Origin: Methylotenera sp.
GTDB taxonomy: Bacteria > Pseudomonadota > Gammaproteobacteria > Burkholderiales > Methylophilaceae
Reading direction: 5' to 3'
DNA: 50,354 bases
NCBI GenBank assembly: GCA_030682715.1
Contig: JAUXNQ010000065.1
Coordinates: 1 to 50,354, forward strand
The translations under genes were made by a program, and so were the position numbers. The notes under the pieces are model-generated. The model searched no databases. It saw only the letters and a list, made by a program, of their open reading frames with translations, and was not told the origin of the DNA. Shown here one piece after another: positions 10,811 through 18,763 of the stretch (position 1 is its first letter; every line of letters begins with the position of its first letter).

Positions 10811-13800
10811 TTAAACTTTTCCACTAGGAAGTCTCTCGAGGAACACCGCAAGTTGGTCAATGGACATCGGTTTTGCAAACAGATACCCTTGATAGGTGCT
10901 GCAACCATTAACTTCTAATAACTGACGCTGCTGTTCTGTTTCAACGCCCTCTGCTATCACATTTAAATTTAAAGTTTGCGCCATGGCAATAATTGTACGC
11001 ACAATAGCCTGATCACTCACATCCTCGGCAATATCTCTAACAAAAGACTGATCAATCTTAAGCTGATCTAGCGGTAATTTTTTAAGATATTGTAATGACG
11101 AATAGCCTGTACCGAAGTCATCTAACGAAAACTGCACACCAATATCTTTGAGCGTATTCATCGTAGCTATGGTTTGATCTATCTTCTCTAGTAAAATACT
11201 CTCCGTGAGTTCTAATTTTAAATATGATGGATTAATTTTGTGTTGGATCACAGCGCTCTGGACTAATCTAACAAAGTCTACTTGGCGGAACTGCTTTGCA
11301 CTCACATTAATAGAGACGGTTAAGTCTTTAGTTGATGAATGTTGTTGCCATTGATGAAGTTGCTTGCATGCCGTATTAAGCACCCATTCGCCGATAGGTA
11401 GAATTAATCCTGAGTCTTCAGCTAAAGGGATAAAATAAAATGGAGAGATTAAGCCTCGATCGGGATGTTGCCAACGTATGAGTGCCTCTACACCAACAGG
11501 GTGACAATTAGCATCCACTTGCGGTTGATAAAAAAGTTCAAATTGGTCACGCTCAAGTGCTTTACGCAATTCAGTTTCCAACTCTGCTAGATTATTGATC
11601 GTTGACTGCATCTCTGGGTCAAAAAAACGAATATTGTTGCGCCCAGATTTCTTAGCTTGATACATCGCTATATCAGCTTGCTTGAGAAGTTCCTCAACCT
11701 CAGATCCGTGTCCACTAAACAACGTTGCCCCAATACTTACTGTGGTGTAATGCTCGTATGTATCTATTTGATAAGGCTGAGATAAACTATTTAATATTTT
11801 TTCACCCACATATTCGACCTGTGTTGCCGCATCGGTCAGAGATGTGCTTAAACTTTCGAGCACAACCACAAACTCGTCACCACCGAGTCTAGCTACAGTA
11901 TCCCCCTCTCTTACTGATTCAATGAGTCGCTTGGCAACCTGCTGTAACAACAAATCACCATATGAATGTCCCATACTATCATTAAGTGTTTTAAAGTGAT
12001 CCAAATCAATAAACAACAAAGCTCCATTTTTAACGCTTCTTGCACTCATTGCGATTGCTTGATTCAATCTATCCATGAGTAATCTTCGATTAGGTAAGCC
12101 AGTCAGAGAGTCGTAAAAAGCAAGCCTCTCTATCTCTTTAGCGTCAGCAACATTCTTTGTAATGTCAGTTAAGGCAGCTATGAAGTTTATTACATTTCCA
12201 TTACTATCTTTTACTGCTGTTACTACAAGGTGCTCAGGATAAACTTCTCCATTTTTACGCTTATTCCAGATATCACCCTTCCAGCTTCCATTAACTTCAA
12301 TGCTATCCCACATCGTTTTATAAAAATCCGCATCCTGCAGTCCTGAATTTAAAATCCGAGGTGTTTTTCCTATTACCTCTTGTGCTGTATAGCCAGTGAT
12401 TTCTGTAAATGCAGGATTCACATTCAAAATTACTTGATACTTGTCTGTAATCAAAATACCTTCATTTGATTTAAATGCTGTCGCAGCCAACCTTAGCTCA
12501 GCATCTGCCAATTTACGGGCTGTGATGTCTCTTGATAACATAATAAAACGTGATGCAGCAGTTAGATTATCTTTTTTAGCTACAGAAAGTTCAAACCAAA
12601 AAATGCCTTGGGGTAAATTCAACTCAATTTCTTTACCTTTTGAAAAGCCAGATACGTCAGCCTCTTCAAGCGCTAACATAACTGTTTTTGCAGAACTATC
12701 AGATAAGACTTCATCAACAGTTTTACCTATTAAAGCCTCTGTAGAAAAAGCAAGTAAGCCGTGGTCAGCAGAGTGAACCGCATGATAGCGACCGTTAATA
12801 TCCAAATCAAACAATAAATCTGGAATGGCATTAAGTATCGCTTGTAACTCTAACTTACTTTCTTGGAACAAATTCTTTTGTTGTATTAGCGATTGACGGT
12901 CCAACTGTAAATAACGCTTTGTCAATAACAAGCGCATAGAGAGAATGCCAATAACGGTCAACCCCAATAACAATACAAACACCTGCCATTGATACTTTTT
13001 AATGACATCATTTAAACTAAAACTAGGCACAAAATCAAAAGGTGACATGCGTAATTCACGCATTAAATCTATCACTGACGTATAGTCGGCTGGAACAGAA
13101 AAGCCGTATATTCCCAATTGATTCGTTACTTTGTAATCATCTTGTAAGTTAAACAGCATTGCGGCAACTTTACGACTTACATCTCCATTCACATGTGACA
13201 TTGAGGCAAAGGGCCATTCTGGGTAAAGCCTAGTGGAAACTACGAATGGAAAATCTGATAATTGCTGTTTATTGATTATCTTTAACTTTGTATTATCTAA
13301 TATACCCTCTCTCACCATTGATTCAATAACACCAGAGCGAACAAAACCTACATCAGCTTGACCACTTAAAACTGCAGTTACAACATTATCATGAGGTATT
13401 CCAGTACGTATGATGTGGGATTTTTTTAGTTGAAATCCTTGACTACGCAGCTCATAATTTTGCATTTGATAACCACCAAGCGAAGCCTCATCTACAATTG
13501 CTACTGTTTTGTTAGTGATATCAGCAAGACTGTTAATTTCATTCTGATCATTACGTGTAAAAATAAGACCTCCAAACACACTGGTCGGATGATTATTTTC
13601 ATTAGCAATCAAAGTTGCCAAAGGTGCAGATAAGCCACTATCACGGCTTAACTTAATGTAATGCGCTGGATTAGTAAAAACGAAGTCTACGGTTCTACTC
13701 GCCACAGCAGCGTCTAGCTCTGCCTGTGTATATACCTCAAGAATAAATTCATACTGAGATATATTTTTATTTAAAGTCGCCGCAAGGTGACTCCATCGGG

Positions 13801-13942
13801 CAGTAGTTTCTTCTTGCGAGCGATAGGCTAACACTCCAATCTTAAAACTTGTAGCCGCATTCGTAGGTATTACAAAAAAGCTAAAAATTAAGAAGCTTAT
13901 TAATAAAAAAAAACGATTAGCGCTTAATTGATATCGCATCAC
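10811..13942 (-). CDS. PhnD-TM-PAS-PAS-GGDEF-EAL c-di-GMP signalling protein
   Basis: This 1043-residue inner-membrane sensor makes and/or degrades cyclic di-GMP. An N-terminal signal/TM segment (about 11-29) is followed by a periplasmic PhnD-like phosphate/phosphonate-type binding domain (about 30-290) and a second TM (320-340). Two PAS domains follow (about 365-475 and 485-600). The GGDEF domain has an intact GGDEF at 687-691 and a RxxD inhibitory I-site (REGD, 678-681). The EAL domain has intact EALIRW (819), ELTES, DDFGTGYSS and KIDQSF motifs. Both catalytic domains therefore look competent. Its ATG overlaps the stop of the upstream binding protein by 4 nt (ATGA), so the two are co-translated. 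The ligand is unknown. Confidence 0.93.
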   Translation of the reverse strand: MMRYQLSANRFFLLISFLIFSFFVIPTNAATSFKIGVLAYRSQEETTARWSHLAATLNKNISQYEFILEVYTQAELDAAVASRTVDFVFTNPAHYIKLSRDSGLSAPLATLIANENNHPTSVFGGLIFTRNDQNEINSLADITNKTVAIVDEASLGGYQMQNYELRSQGFQLKKSHIIRTGIPHDNVVTAVLSGQADVGFVRSGVIESMVREGILDNTKLKIINKQQLSDFPFVVSTRLYPEWPFASMSHVNGDVSRKVAAMLFNLQDDYKVTNQLGIYGFSVPADYTSVIDLMRELRMSPFDFVPSFSLNDVIKKYQWQVFVLLLGLTVIGILSMRLLLTKRYLQLDRQSLIQQKNLFQESKLELQAILNAIPDLLFDLDINGRYHAVHSADHGLLAFSTEALIGKTVDEVLSDSSAKTVMLALEEADVSGFSKGKEIELNLPQGIFWFELSVAKKDNLTAASRFIMLSRDITARKLADAELRLAATAFKSNEGILITDKYQVILNVNPAFTEITGYTAQEVIGKTPRILNSGLQDADFYKTMWDSIEVNGSWKGDIWNKRKNGEVYPEHLVVTAVKDSNGNVINFIAALTDITKNVADAKEIERLAFYDSLTGLPNRRLLMDRLNQAIAMSARSVKNGALLFIDLDHFKTLNDSMGHSYGDLLLQQVAKRLIESVREGDTVARLGGDEFVVVLESLSTSLTDAATQVEYVGEKILNSLSQPYQIDTYEHYTTVSIGATLFSGHGSEVEELLKQADIAMYQAKKSGRNNIRFFDPEMQSTINNLAELETELRKALERDQFELFYQPQVDANCHPVGVEALIRWQHPDRGLISPFYFIPLAEDSGLILPIGEWVLNTACKQLHQWQQHSSTKDLTVSINVSAKQFRQVDFVRLVQSAVIQHKINPSYLKLELTESILLEKIDQTIATMNTLKDIGVQFSLDDFGTGYSSLQYLKKLPLDQLKIDQSFVRDIAEDVSDQAIVRTIIAMAQTLNLNVIAEGVETEQQRQLLEVNGCSTYQGYLFAKPMSIDQLAVFLERLPSGKV

Positions 13943-14958
13943 TCAAATATATCCATAGTCGGCAAATAGCTTGAATCAAATAATTCAGAAAAATTTTGTT
14001 CATGCTTAAGTAATTGGCCATTAACCATAACATCAGCCAAATGTTGCGTAGTGACAGACAACTCTGCAGATGATCTGTCAAGGAGTCTGTGGTTAAATAA
14101 TAGATCAGGCAATACCAAACCTTTATAAGCGGCTAAAACTTCAAGATTATTTAATTGAAGATGACCCGCAATTCGATAAGCTGCATCGTTAGGATTGTAC
14201 TGAAAATGCCTTAATGCACGAAAATGACTACTAATTAGGTGTTGTATCGATTTTGCATAAGGATAATCAAGTCGATCTGTACGTATCGCCAACACATCAA
14301 CAATCAGATTTGGCGTTTGTGACGTATCAAACAATTGATGGGCGCTCTCAGCTAACAATAATGTCGCCGTAGGTTCGTAAGTGATAATCGCATCCAAAGT
14401 TCCTTGACTCCAAACTTCGTGATGTTTGTCGACAGGTATTGGATACAAATGCATATCACGTTTACTCAGATCAGCCCTGTTTAGTATTTCAGCAAGCAGG
14501 ACCTCGCCAACTGAACCAGACTCATATCCCAAGCGCTTGCCTTTTAACTCACTGAGTGTTGTAATCTCTTTTCTTGCCAACAACTTATCTGCACCAGCTG
14601 AAATATTAAACACCATGACTACCGTCAAGGGCAGGCCCATTTCACGAACTTTTAACACTTCATCTAATGTAAGTGCTGCCCCATCTACTTTATCATCTAT
14701 CAAGGCTTGTATAGAGGCGGTTGCAGATGCCGTTTCTAATATAGTGACCTGCTGACTATCTAACCAATTCTCTCTTCTTGCTAGGAACATTGGCTCATAG
14801 CCTAGCCATACGTGAGCTGCTATAGAAATAGGCTTACAACTTAAGGGCTCAAATGGCTTGATAAAAAAGAGAAAAGTGAGGATTGGCAACAGCCATATAA
14901 AATATGATAATTTAAGCCAGCGTGATATTAAGTTAGAAACTAACAAAGCCCTATGCAT
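13939..14958 (-). CDS. Membrane-anchored NMT1/SsuA-like substrate-binding protein
   Basis: The 339-residue protein has an N-terminal hydrophobic segment (about 18-34, YFIWLLPILTFLFFI) without a convincing lipobox or cleavage site. A periplasmic NMT1/SsuA/TauA-like binding fold follows (about 40-320; IAAHVWLGYEPMFLARR, LKGKRLGYESGSVGEVL). Such proteins normally feed ABC importers of sulfonates, nitrate or thiamine precursors, but no permease or ATPase gene is nearby. It overlaps the PhnD-GGDEF-EAL gene by 4 nt, so a role as a co-sensor is more likely than transport. It lies 93 nt downstream of flgN on the same strand. No clear Shine-Dalgarno precedes the ATG. The ligand is unknown. Confidence 0.85.
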   Translation of the reverse strand: MHRALLVSNLISRWLKLSYFIWLLPILTFLFFIKPFEPLSCKPISIAAHVWLGYEPMFLARRENWLDSQQVTILETASATASIQALIDDKVDGAALTLDEVLKVREMGLPLTVVMVFNISAGADKLLARKEITTLSELKGKRLGYESGSVGEVLLAEILNRADLSKRDMHLYPIPVDKHHEVWSQGTLDAIITYEPTATLLLAESAHQLFDTSQTPNLIVDVLAIRTDRLDYPYAKSIQHLISSHFRALRHFQYNPNDAAYRIAGHLQLNNLEVLAAYKGLVLPDLLFNHRLLDRSSAELSVTTQHLADVMVNGQLLKHEQNFSELFDSSYLPTMDIFE

Positions 14959-15051
14959 AGTTCATATTTAAACACAAACTCAAAACAAATGCATTAGAGG
15001 CTCAAGAATGTCCAATATTTACCGACATTTAGTGAAAAGGAAGTGCGCTAT

Positions 15052-15525
15052 TTAGACTGCCAAGCCTGTGCGAGTTGGGGGCGTGGTTTTGGATTGACCA
15101 TCTGGACCATAAACTGAACTTGAGTCATTATTACCTTGCAAATGGTTCAATAGTTCTTGGTTACGATTAAAATGTTTACTAATTAAAGTACCGTTTAACC
15201 TATTAAGCTCTTTAGCTTGTTCGAGAGACTTTTGGAAGTTAACCCAAGCTGTCGTGATATCTTTTTTCGCTTGTTTTTCAACCCAGTCACTCATACCAGA
15301 CTCGTTAGCTTGAAAACCATGCGCTTGTAATAACTGGTACCGTGATTTAGCAGCAAGGTTCAAACGCTGCAATAGTAAGGACTTTTCTTCCAGAATCGCC
15401 TCTATTGCTTCAACATCAGCCTTCACCAAGTGCGACTGCTCACGCTCGAGCAAAGCGATCAATTCGGCCACTAACAAAGCGTCTTGCGTAAAGGTCACAG
15501 ATTGATTCGAAGATGTATTAGCCAT
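15052..15525 (-). CDS. flgN: Flagella synthesis protein FlgN (type III chaperone)
   Basis: FlgN is the cytoplasmic export chaperone for the hook-filament junction proteins FlgK and FlgL. This 157-residue helical protein has the FlgN-family pattern, with a central helix containing LLQRLNLAAKSRYQLL and a C-terminal helix (LNRLNGTLISKHFNRNQELL) that in the family binds clients. The ATG at 15525 is chosen; a TTG at 15540 would overlap flgM by 8 nt but has no better ribosome-binding site. It follows flgM by 7 nt and shares its FliA promoter. Its likely clients FlgK and FlgL are encoded about 9 kb away. Confidence 0.88.
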   Translation of the reverse strand: MANTSSNQSVTFTQDALLVAELIALLEREQSHLVKADVEAIEAILEEKSLLLQRLNLAAKSRYQLLQAHGFQANESGMSDWVEKQAKKDITTAWVNFQKSLEQAKELNRLNGTLISKHFNRNQELLNHLQGNNDSSSVYGPDGQSKTTPPTRTGLAV

Positions 15526-15532
15526 GTTAATT

Positions 15533-15871
15533 TTAAGCAAAGCGACTCGTTAGTAAATCTTTCACGGTTTCAATTAAGCCATCGGCTACTTTTTCTGAAC
15601 TTACAGAAAACTGACCACCAGCAATCGCTGATTTAATTGCATCTACTTTCTCAGCATCGTAAACGTTACTAGCTTTAACCTTGGCTTCTAAAGTTTGCAA
15701 TTTAGCTGAAAGTGGTGACAAAGTCACATTACCAGAAGATTTCTCACCTGACTGAGACTTACCTACTTTTTGCTTAGCATCGGCCTCGACTTTTGCAGCA
15801 TTTGCCTTTTCAACACTAGCTTTATCAAGCCCTAAGCCAGCAGTATTTTTAATTGTTTCATTGATTTTCAT
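15533..15871 (-). CDS. flgM: Anti-sigma-28 factor FlgM
   Basis: FlgM binds and holds FliA (sigma-28) until the hook is complete, then leaves the cell through the flagellar export channel. The 112-residue protein has the FlgM architecture: a disordered, Lys/Ala/Ser-rich N-terminal half and a helical C-terminal half (about 52-112; LSPLSAKLQTLEAK, VDAIKSAIAGGQFSV, GLIETVKDLL) that binds sigma. An AAGGAT ribosome-binding site precedes the ATG. A near-consensus FliA promoter lies about 60-85 nt upstream, so it is subject to its own feedback loop. It is somewhat longer than the roughly 97 residues of the enteric protein. Confidence 0.93.
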   Translation of the reverse strand: MKINETIKNTAGLGLDKASVEKANAAKVEADAKQKVGKSQSGEKSSGNVTLSPLSAKLQTLEAKVKASNVYDAEKVDAIKSAIAGGQFSVSSEKVADGLIETVKDLLTSRFA

Positions 15872-15928
15872 GGTATTTCATCCTTTTTGCCTAACCTGCT
15901 TATACGCATACACGCATCCTTAATGCAG

Positions 15929-15955
15929 ATATCGGCATAGTTTAAGCGAACTTTA
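15929..15955 (-). promoter_or_regulatory. FliA (sigma-28) promoter for flgMN
   Basis: On the minus strand TAAAGTTC (15955-15948), an 11-nt spacer and GCCGATAT (15936-15929) match the sigma-28 consensus TAAAGTTT-N11-GCCGATAA at 14 of 16 positions. It lies in the flgA-flgM gap, so flgMN can be expressed as a late operon separately from flgA. The downstream binding-protein/GGDEF-EAL operon may be read through from it. Confidence 0.85.
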
Positions 15956-16029
15956 GCTTTTTTTTATAAAAATTAACAATGTTTATCAATAATTTAAATA
16001 ACTAAGTCGCAAAAGCTGAATGTAACCTG

Positions 16030-16764
16030 TTAAAAAACAACTTCCACTTGTCCGCCCTGACGTGCTATGCCGCTCACTACTTGGCCATTAGCAACCTTCA
16101 CTTGTACAACTTGTCCCTCATTTGCTTTGGTCATTGCTTTACCTTCTGCCGAGACACGAAAGCCTTTACCAGCTGAAGTAATCATTACAGTTTGCCCTTG
16201 TTGCACAACAGGTGAAACTTTAAGCATCTCCTGCCTAAGCACAGCACCAGCGTTCATTGAGATATTCACAATACGACCCATCGCCTGCGTCACATCAGTA
16301 AAGATTCCTGGGGGCAACTGCGTGAGGTCACCCGTCTGAAACAATACATCCTCATGCGTGACTACCCTACCCTGCGCCAATGGTGCAGCTGCAACCAAAT
16401 ACTGCGCAACGACATTGACAGTAGCCTGAGCATAAATTGTCCAAGCACTCGGTGTATTACAGCGCACCCCAACACTCGTTTTACCCCATGCACGACTGCC
16501 TGAAGGTAAAAAAACCTGAACATCCTGACACATTGCTAGCTTTAAATTCGGATCAATGGCTCCAGCTTGTATTGCAACCTTACCAGGATAACCAAGCGTT
16601 TGTGTTTGTAGAAACTCAACCACCTTAACTTTTATTAAAGATAAATCTTGTTTAGGATATTGCTTACTGATCGCAACCTGACTTGTTGCCGCCTTTAATA
16701 AAAGACTATTACTTAACATCAAAACAGCTAGTAACATTATAAAACCAAGCCGACCACTCGCCAT
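16030..16764 (-). CDS. flgA: Flagellar P-ring assembly chaperone FlgA
   Basis: FlgA is a periplasmic chaperone for polymerisation of FlgI into the P-ring. The preferred start at 16764 gives 244 residues, with a signal peptide (ASGRLGFIMLLAVLML...LKAA) and a C-terminal SAF/ChapFlgA domain (about 120-244; AAAPLAQGRVVTHEDVLF, INAGAVLRQEML-like region, VKVANGQVVSGIARQGG). The frame is open upstream to an ATG at 16944, which would add 60 residues with a second hydrophobic stretch and give 304 residues, longer than usual for FlgA. No start has a strong Shine-Dalgarno. flgB diverges from it and flgMN follow. Confidence 0.9.
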   Translation of the reverse strand: MASGRLGFIMLLAVLMLSNSLLLKAATSQVAISKQYPKQDLSLIKVKVVEFLQTQTLGYPGKVAIQAGAIDPNLKLAMCQDVQVFLPSGSRAWGKTSVGVRCNTPSAWTIYAQATVNVVAQYLVAAAPLAQGRVVTHEDVLFQTGDLTQLPPGIFTDVTQAMGRIVNISMNAGAVLRQEMLKVSPVVQQGQTVMITSAGKGFRVSAEGKAMTKANEGQVVQVKVANGQVVSGIARQGGQVEVVF

Positions 16765-16971
16765 ACATGCTTTCAAACTTACATTTGAAAACAATTTTAA
16801 TGGTAATTGGTAGATAAAACAGGACATGTCGAATTCCAATGCTATGTACAAAGATTCAACATGCATTCTACGGATACGACTGTCTAGTAAAACTAAGAAA
16901 AGGGCAAGAAATACCCCTCTTCTTATCCAATCAAACATTGCCATAAGTATTTAAACTTGCTTACAAGTGTG

Positions 16972-16998
16972 TTATCGGCAATAAAAGCATTTACTTGA
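16972..16998 (-). promoter_or_regulatory. Probable FliA-type promoter for flgA
   Basis: On the minus strand a perfect -10 element GCCGATAA (16979-16972) is preceded after 11 nt by TCAAGTAA (16998-16991), a partial match to the -35 TAAAGTTT. Transcription would begin near 16965, upstream of either possible flgA start. The weak -35 makes this less certain than the flgM, flgK and fliC sites. Confidence 0.55.
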
Positions 16999-17001
16999 TG
17001 A

Positions 17002-17030
17002 TTTAAGCTTAAATTACTCAATAGTAATTT
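17002..17030. repeat. Palindromes in the flgA-flgB divergent promoter region
   Basis: A perfect 12-bp palindrome TTTAAGCTTAAA (17002-17013) overlaps an inverted repeat AAATTACT (17011-17018) / AGTAATTT (17023-17030) with a CAAT spacer. Together they lie between the flgA promoter and flgB, about 45-70 nt before the flgB ATG. The position suits an operator for an early flagellar regulator. No FlhDC box or sigma-54 (GG-N10-GC) site was recognised. Confidence 0.45.
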
Positions 17031-17073
17031 GTAAAAAACTCATTCAGTATTAGGTGCTTAGCAAAGGAAAAAT

Positions 17074-17481
17074 ATGATTAACAAATTAGATGCAGCTTTA
17101 AGTTTTCACCAAAATGCACTAAGAGTGCGCGGCCAACGCCAAGAACTTATTGCCGCTAATATTGCCAATGCAGATACACCCCACTACAAAGCGCGCGATT
17201 TAGATTTTAACGCCGCAATGAAAAATGCAATGGCAGGCGCTACGAATAAAGAAGCTTTTAATACTAGCAAAACCTCACCAAATCACTTAGATGGCAAACC
17301 CTCGAGTATTGGTGGAGATGCACTTTTTAGACCTGTGATTCAAGGTAGCGTAGACGGTAATACTGTAGACATGGACGTAGAACGTAATCAGTTTACAGAC
17401 AATGCGATTCGTTACGAAGCTAGCATCATCATGATTAACGGACAGTTAAAAAAAATGCTCGCAGCAATTCAAGGACAATAA
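17074..17481 (+). CDS. flgB: Flagellar basal-body rod protein FlgB
   Basis: FlgB forms part of the proximal rod inside the periplasm. The 135-residue length is normal. The N-terminal family motif is present at about residues 20-45 (RGQRQELIAANIANADTPHY), and the C-terminal helix ends in YEASIIMINGQLKKMLAAI. It opens the ten-gene flgBCDEFGHIJKL run, with AAAGGAAA upstream of the ATG. FlgB is an early gene; its promoter lies in the 309-nt flgA-flgB gap but could not be assigned to a sigma factor by eye. Confidence 0.96.
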   Translation: MINKLDAALSFHQNALRVRGQRQELIAANIANADTPHYKARDLDFNAAMKNAMAGATNKEAFNTSKTSPNHLDGKPSSIGGDALFRPVIQGSVDGNTVDMDVERNQFTDNAIRYEASIIMINGQLKKMLAAIQGQ

Positions 17482-17566
17482 ATTAGGTTCAGTTTAGAAA
17501 GCAGCTCTTTAGGCTTACGTAGTGTAGTAGATGTGGATAGCTAGACAAATATTTAAGGAGAAGTCG

Positions 17567-17974
17567 ATGTCATTATTTAACGTGTTTAATATTTCTGGTT
17601 CAGCAATGAGCGCTCAAGCTCAACGCTTAAATGCTGTGGCCAGTAATCTTGCAAACGCAGATAGTGCGACTAGCGCCAACGGCACTCCTTACAAATCAAA
17701 ACAAGTTGTTTTTAGTGCAATACCTTCTAAATCGGTGGGTGCAAGCGGCGTAAAAGTGACCAAGGTAGTTGAAGATAACTCACCTCCAAGAATGTTGTAT
17801 GACCCTAAACATCCTCTTGCAAACGACAAAGGGTATGTCAGCATGCCAAATGTAAATGTTACTGAGGAAATGGTGAATATGATTTCTGCTTCTCGTGCTT
17901 ACCAAAATAATGTGGAAACCATGAATGCAGCAAAAACAATGTTAATGAAAACGCTTTCTATAGGTCAGTCATAG
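17567..17974 (+). CDS. flgC: Flagellar basal-body rod protein FlgC
   Basis: FlgC is a proximal rod subunit exported by the flagellar type III system. The 135-residue protein has the flagellar rod N-terminal motif (MSAQAQRLNAVASNLANADS, about 12-31) and the C-terminal helix VNVTEEMVNMISASRAYQNN. The ATG at 17567 is selected by AAGGAG (17555-17560); an upstream in-frame ATG at 17531 lacks such a site and would add 12 unrelated residues. It follows flgB by 85 nt, presumably in the same transcript. Confidence 0.96.
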   Translation: MSLFNVFNISGSAMSAQAQRLNAVASNLANADSATSANGTPYKSKQVVFSAIPSKSVGASGVKVTKVVEDNSPPRMLYDPKHPLANDKGYVSMPNVNVTEEMVNMISASRAYQNNVETMNAAKTMLMKTLSIGQS

Positions 17975-18035
17975 TAGTTTAAACACATTATCAGAACTGA
18001 AAAAAAATAAGCGTACTGAAATTAGGAGCCCATAA

Positions 18036-18707
18036 ATGACAACCGTAAACGCCGCCAACACTCCCTCACAAGCATTACTAGATGCCATGAACGCCAAGAA
18101 AAGTTCAACAGCATCAGTAGATGAAGCACAAAACCGATTTATGACCTTACTTGTAACACAAATGCGAAATCAAGACCCACTTAACCCTATGGATAACGCG
18201 CAAGTCACTAGCCAAATGGCACAACTATCGACGGTGACTGGTATTGATAAATTAAATAATACATTAGAGACTTTAATCAACAATGTACAAATGGGCCAGT
18301 CTTACCAAGCCTCAAATCTAATAGGCCGCAGTGTGTTAACTCCTGGCGATACCATTCAAACATCTGGGGAAGCAGGTTATTTCGGTATAGAACTGCCGAT
18401 TGGAGCAGATAAGGTAAAAGTTAATATCAAAGATAGCTCTGGTGCAACTATCAGAACAATCGAACTAGGTAAACAAGATGCAGGGACGATTCCGCTTACT
18501 TGGGACGGTTTTAAAGATGATGGCACAGCCGCTGCTGCAGGCAACTATAAATTTGAAGTAGATGCAACTATTGGTAGCAATACCGCAGCAGCAACAGCCT
18601 TAAGTTTTGCAAAAGTATTGAGCATTTCCAATTACTCAACTGGGATTAAACTTAATTTGAGTAACTTAATGACAGTAGATACTACAGCAATAAAAGAGAT
18701 ATTTTAA
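18036..18707 (+). CDS. flgD: Flagellar hook assembly protein FlgD (hook cap)
   Basis: FlgD is the scaffold cap needed to polymerise FlgE into the hook. The 223-residue protein has the conserved N-terminal block (FMTLLVTQMRNQDPLNPMDN, about 32-51, then TSQMAQLSTVTGIDKLN), followed by a FlgD Tudor/Ig-like region with the FlgD signature PLTWDGFKDDGTAAAAGNYK at about 152-171. The ATG at 18036 has TAGGAG at 18024-18029. It sits between flgC and flgE as in most flagellated proteobacteria. Confidence 0.96.
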   Translation: MTTVNAANTPSQALLDAMNAKKSSTASVDEAQNRFMTLLVTQMRNQDPLNPMDNAQVTSQMAQLSTVTGIDKLNNTLETLINNVQMGQSYQASNLIGRSVLTPGDTIQTSGEAGYFGIELPIGADKVKVNIKDSSGATIRTIELGKQDAGTIPLTWDGFKDDGTAAAAGNYKFEVDATIGSNTAAATALSFAKVLSISNYSTGIKLNLSNLMTVDTTAIKEIF

Positions 18708-18763
18708 TAATGCTAGCAATTAAGCATTATTAACATTAATTATTTAGCTCCAAGGAGAATAGT

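Noticed and set aside
16972-16979. GCCGATAA as a FliA promoter for flgB
   Set aside because: The element reads on the minus strand, towards flgA; no sigma-28 match was found on the plus strand before flgB.
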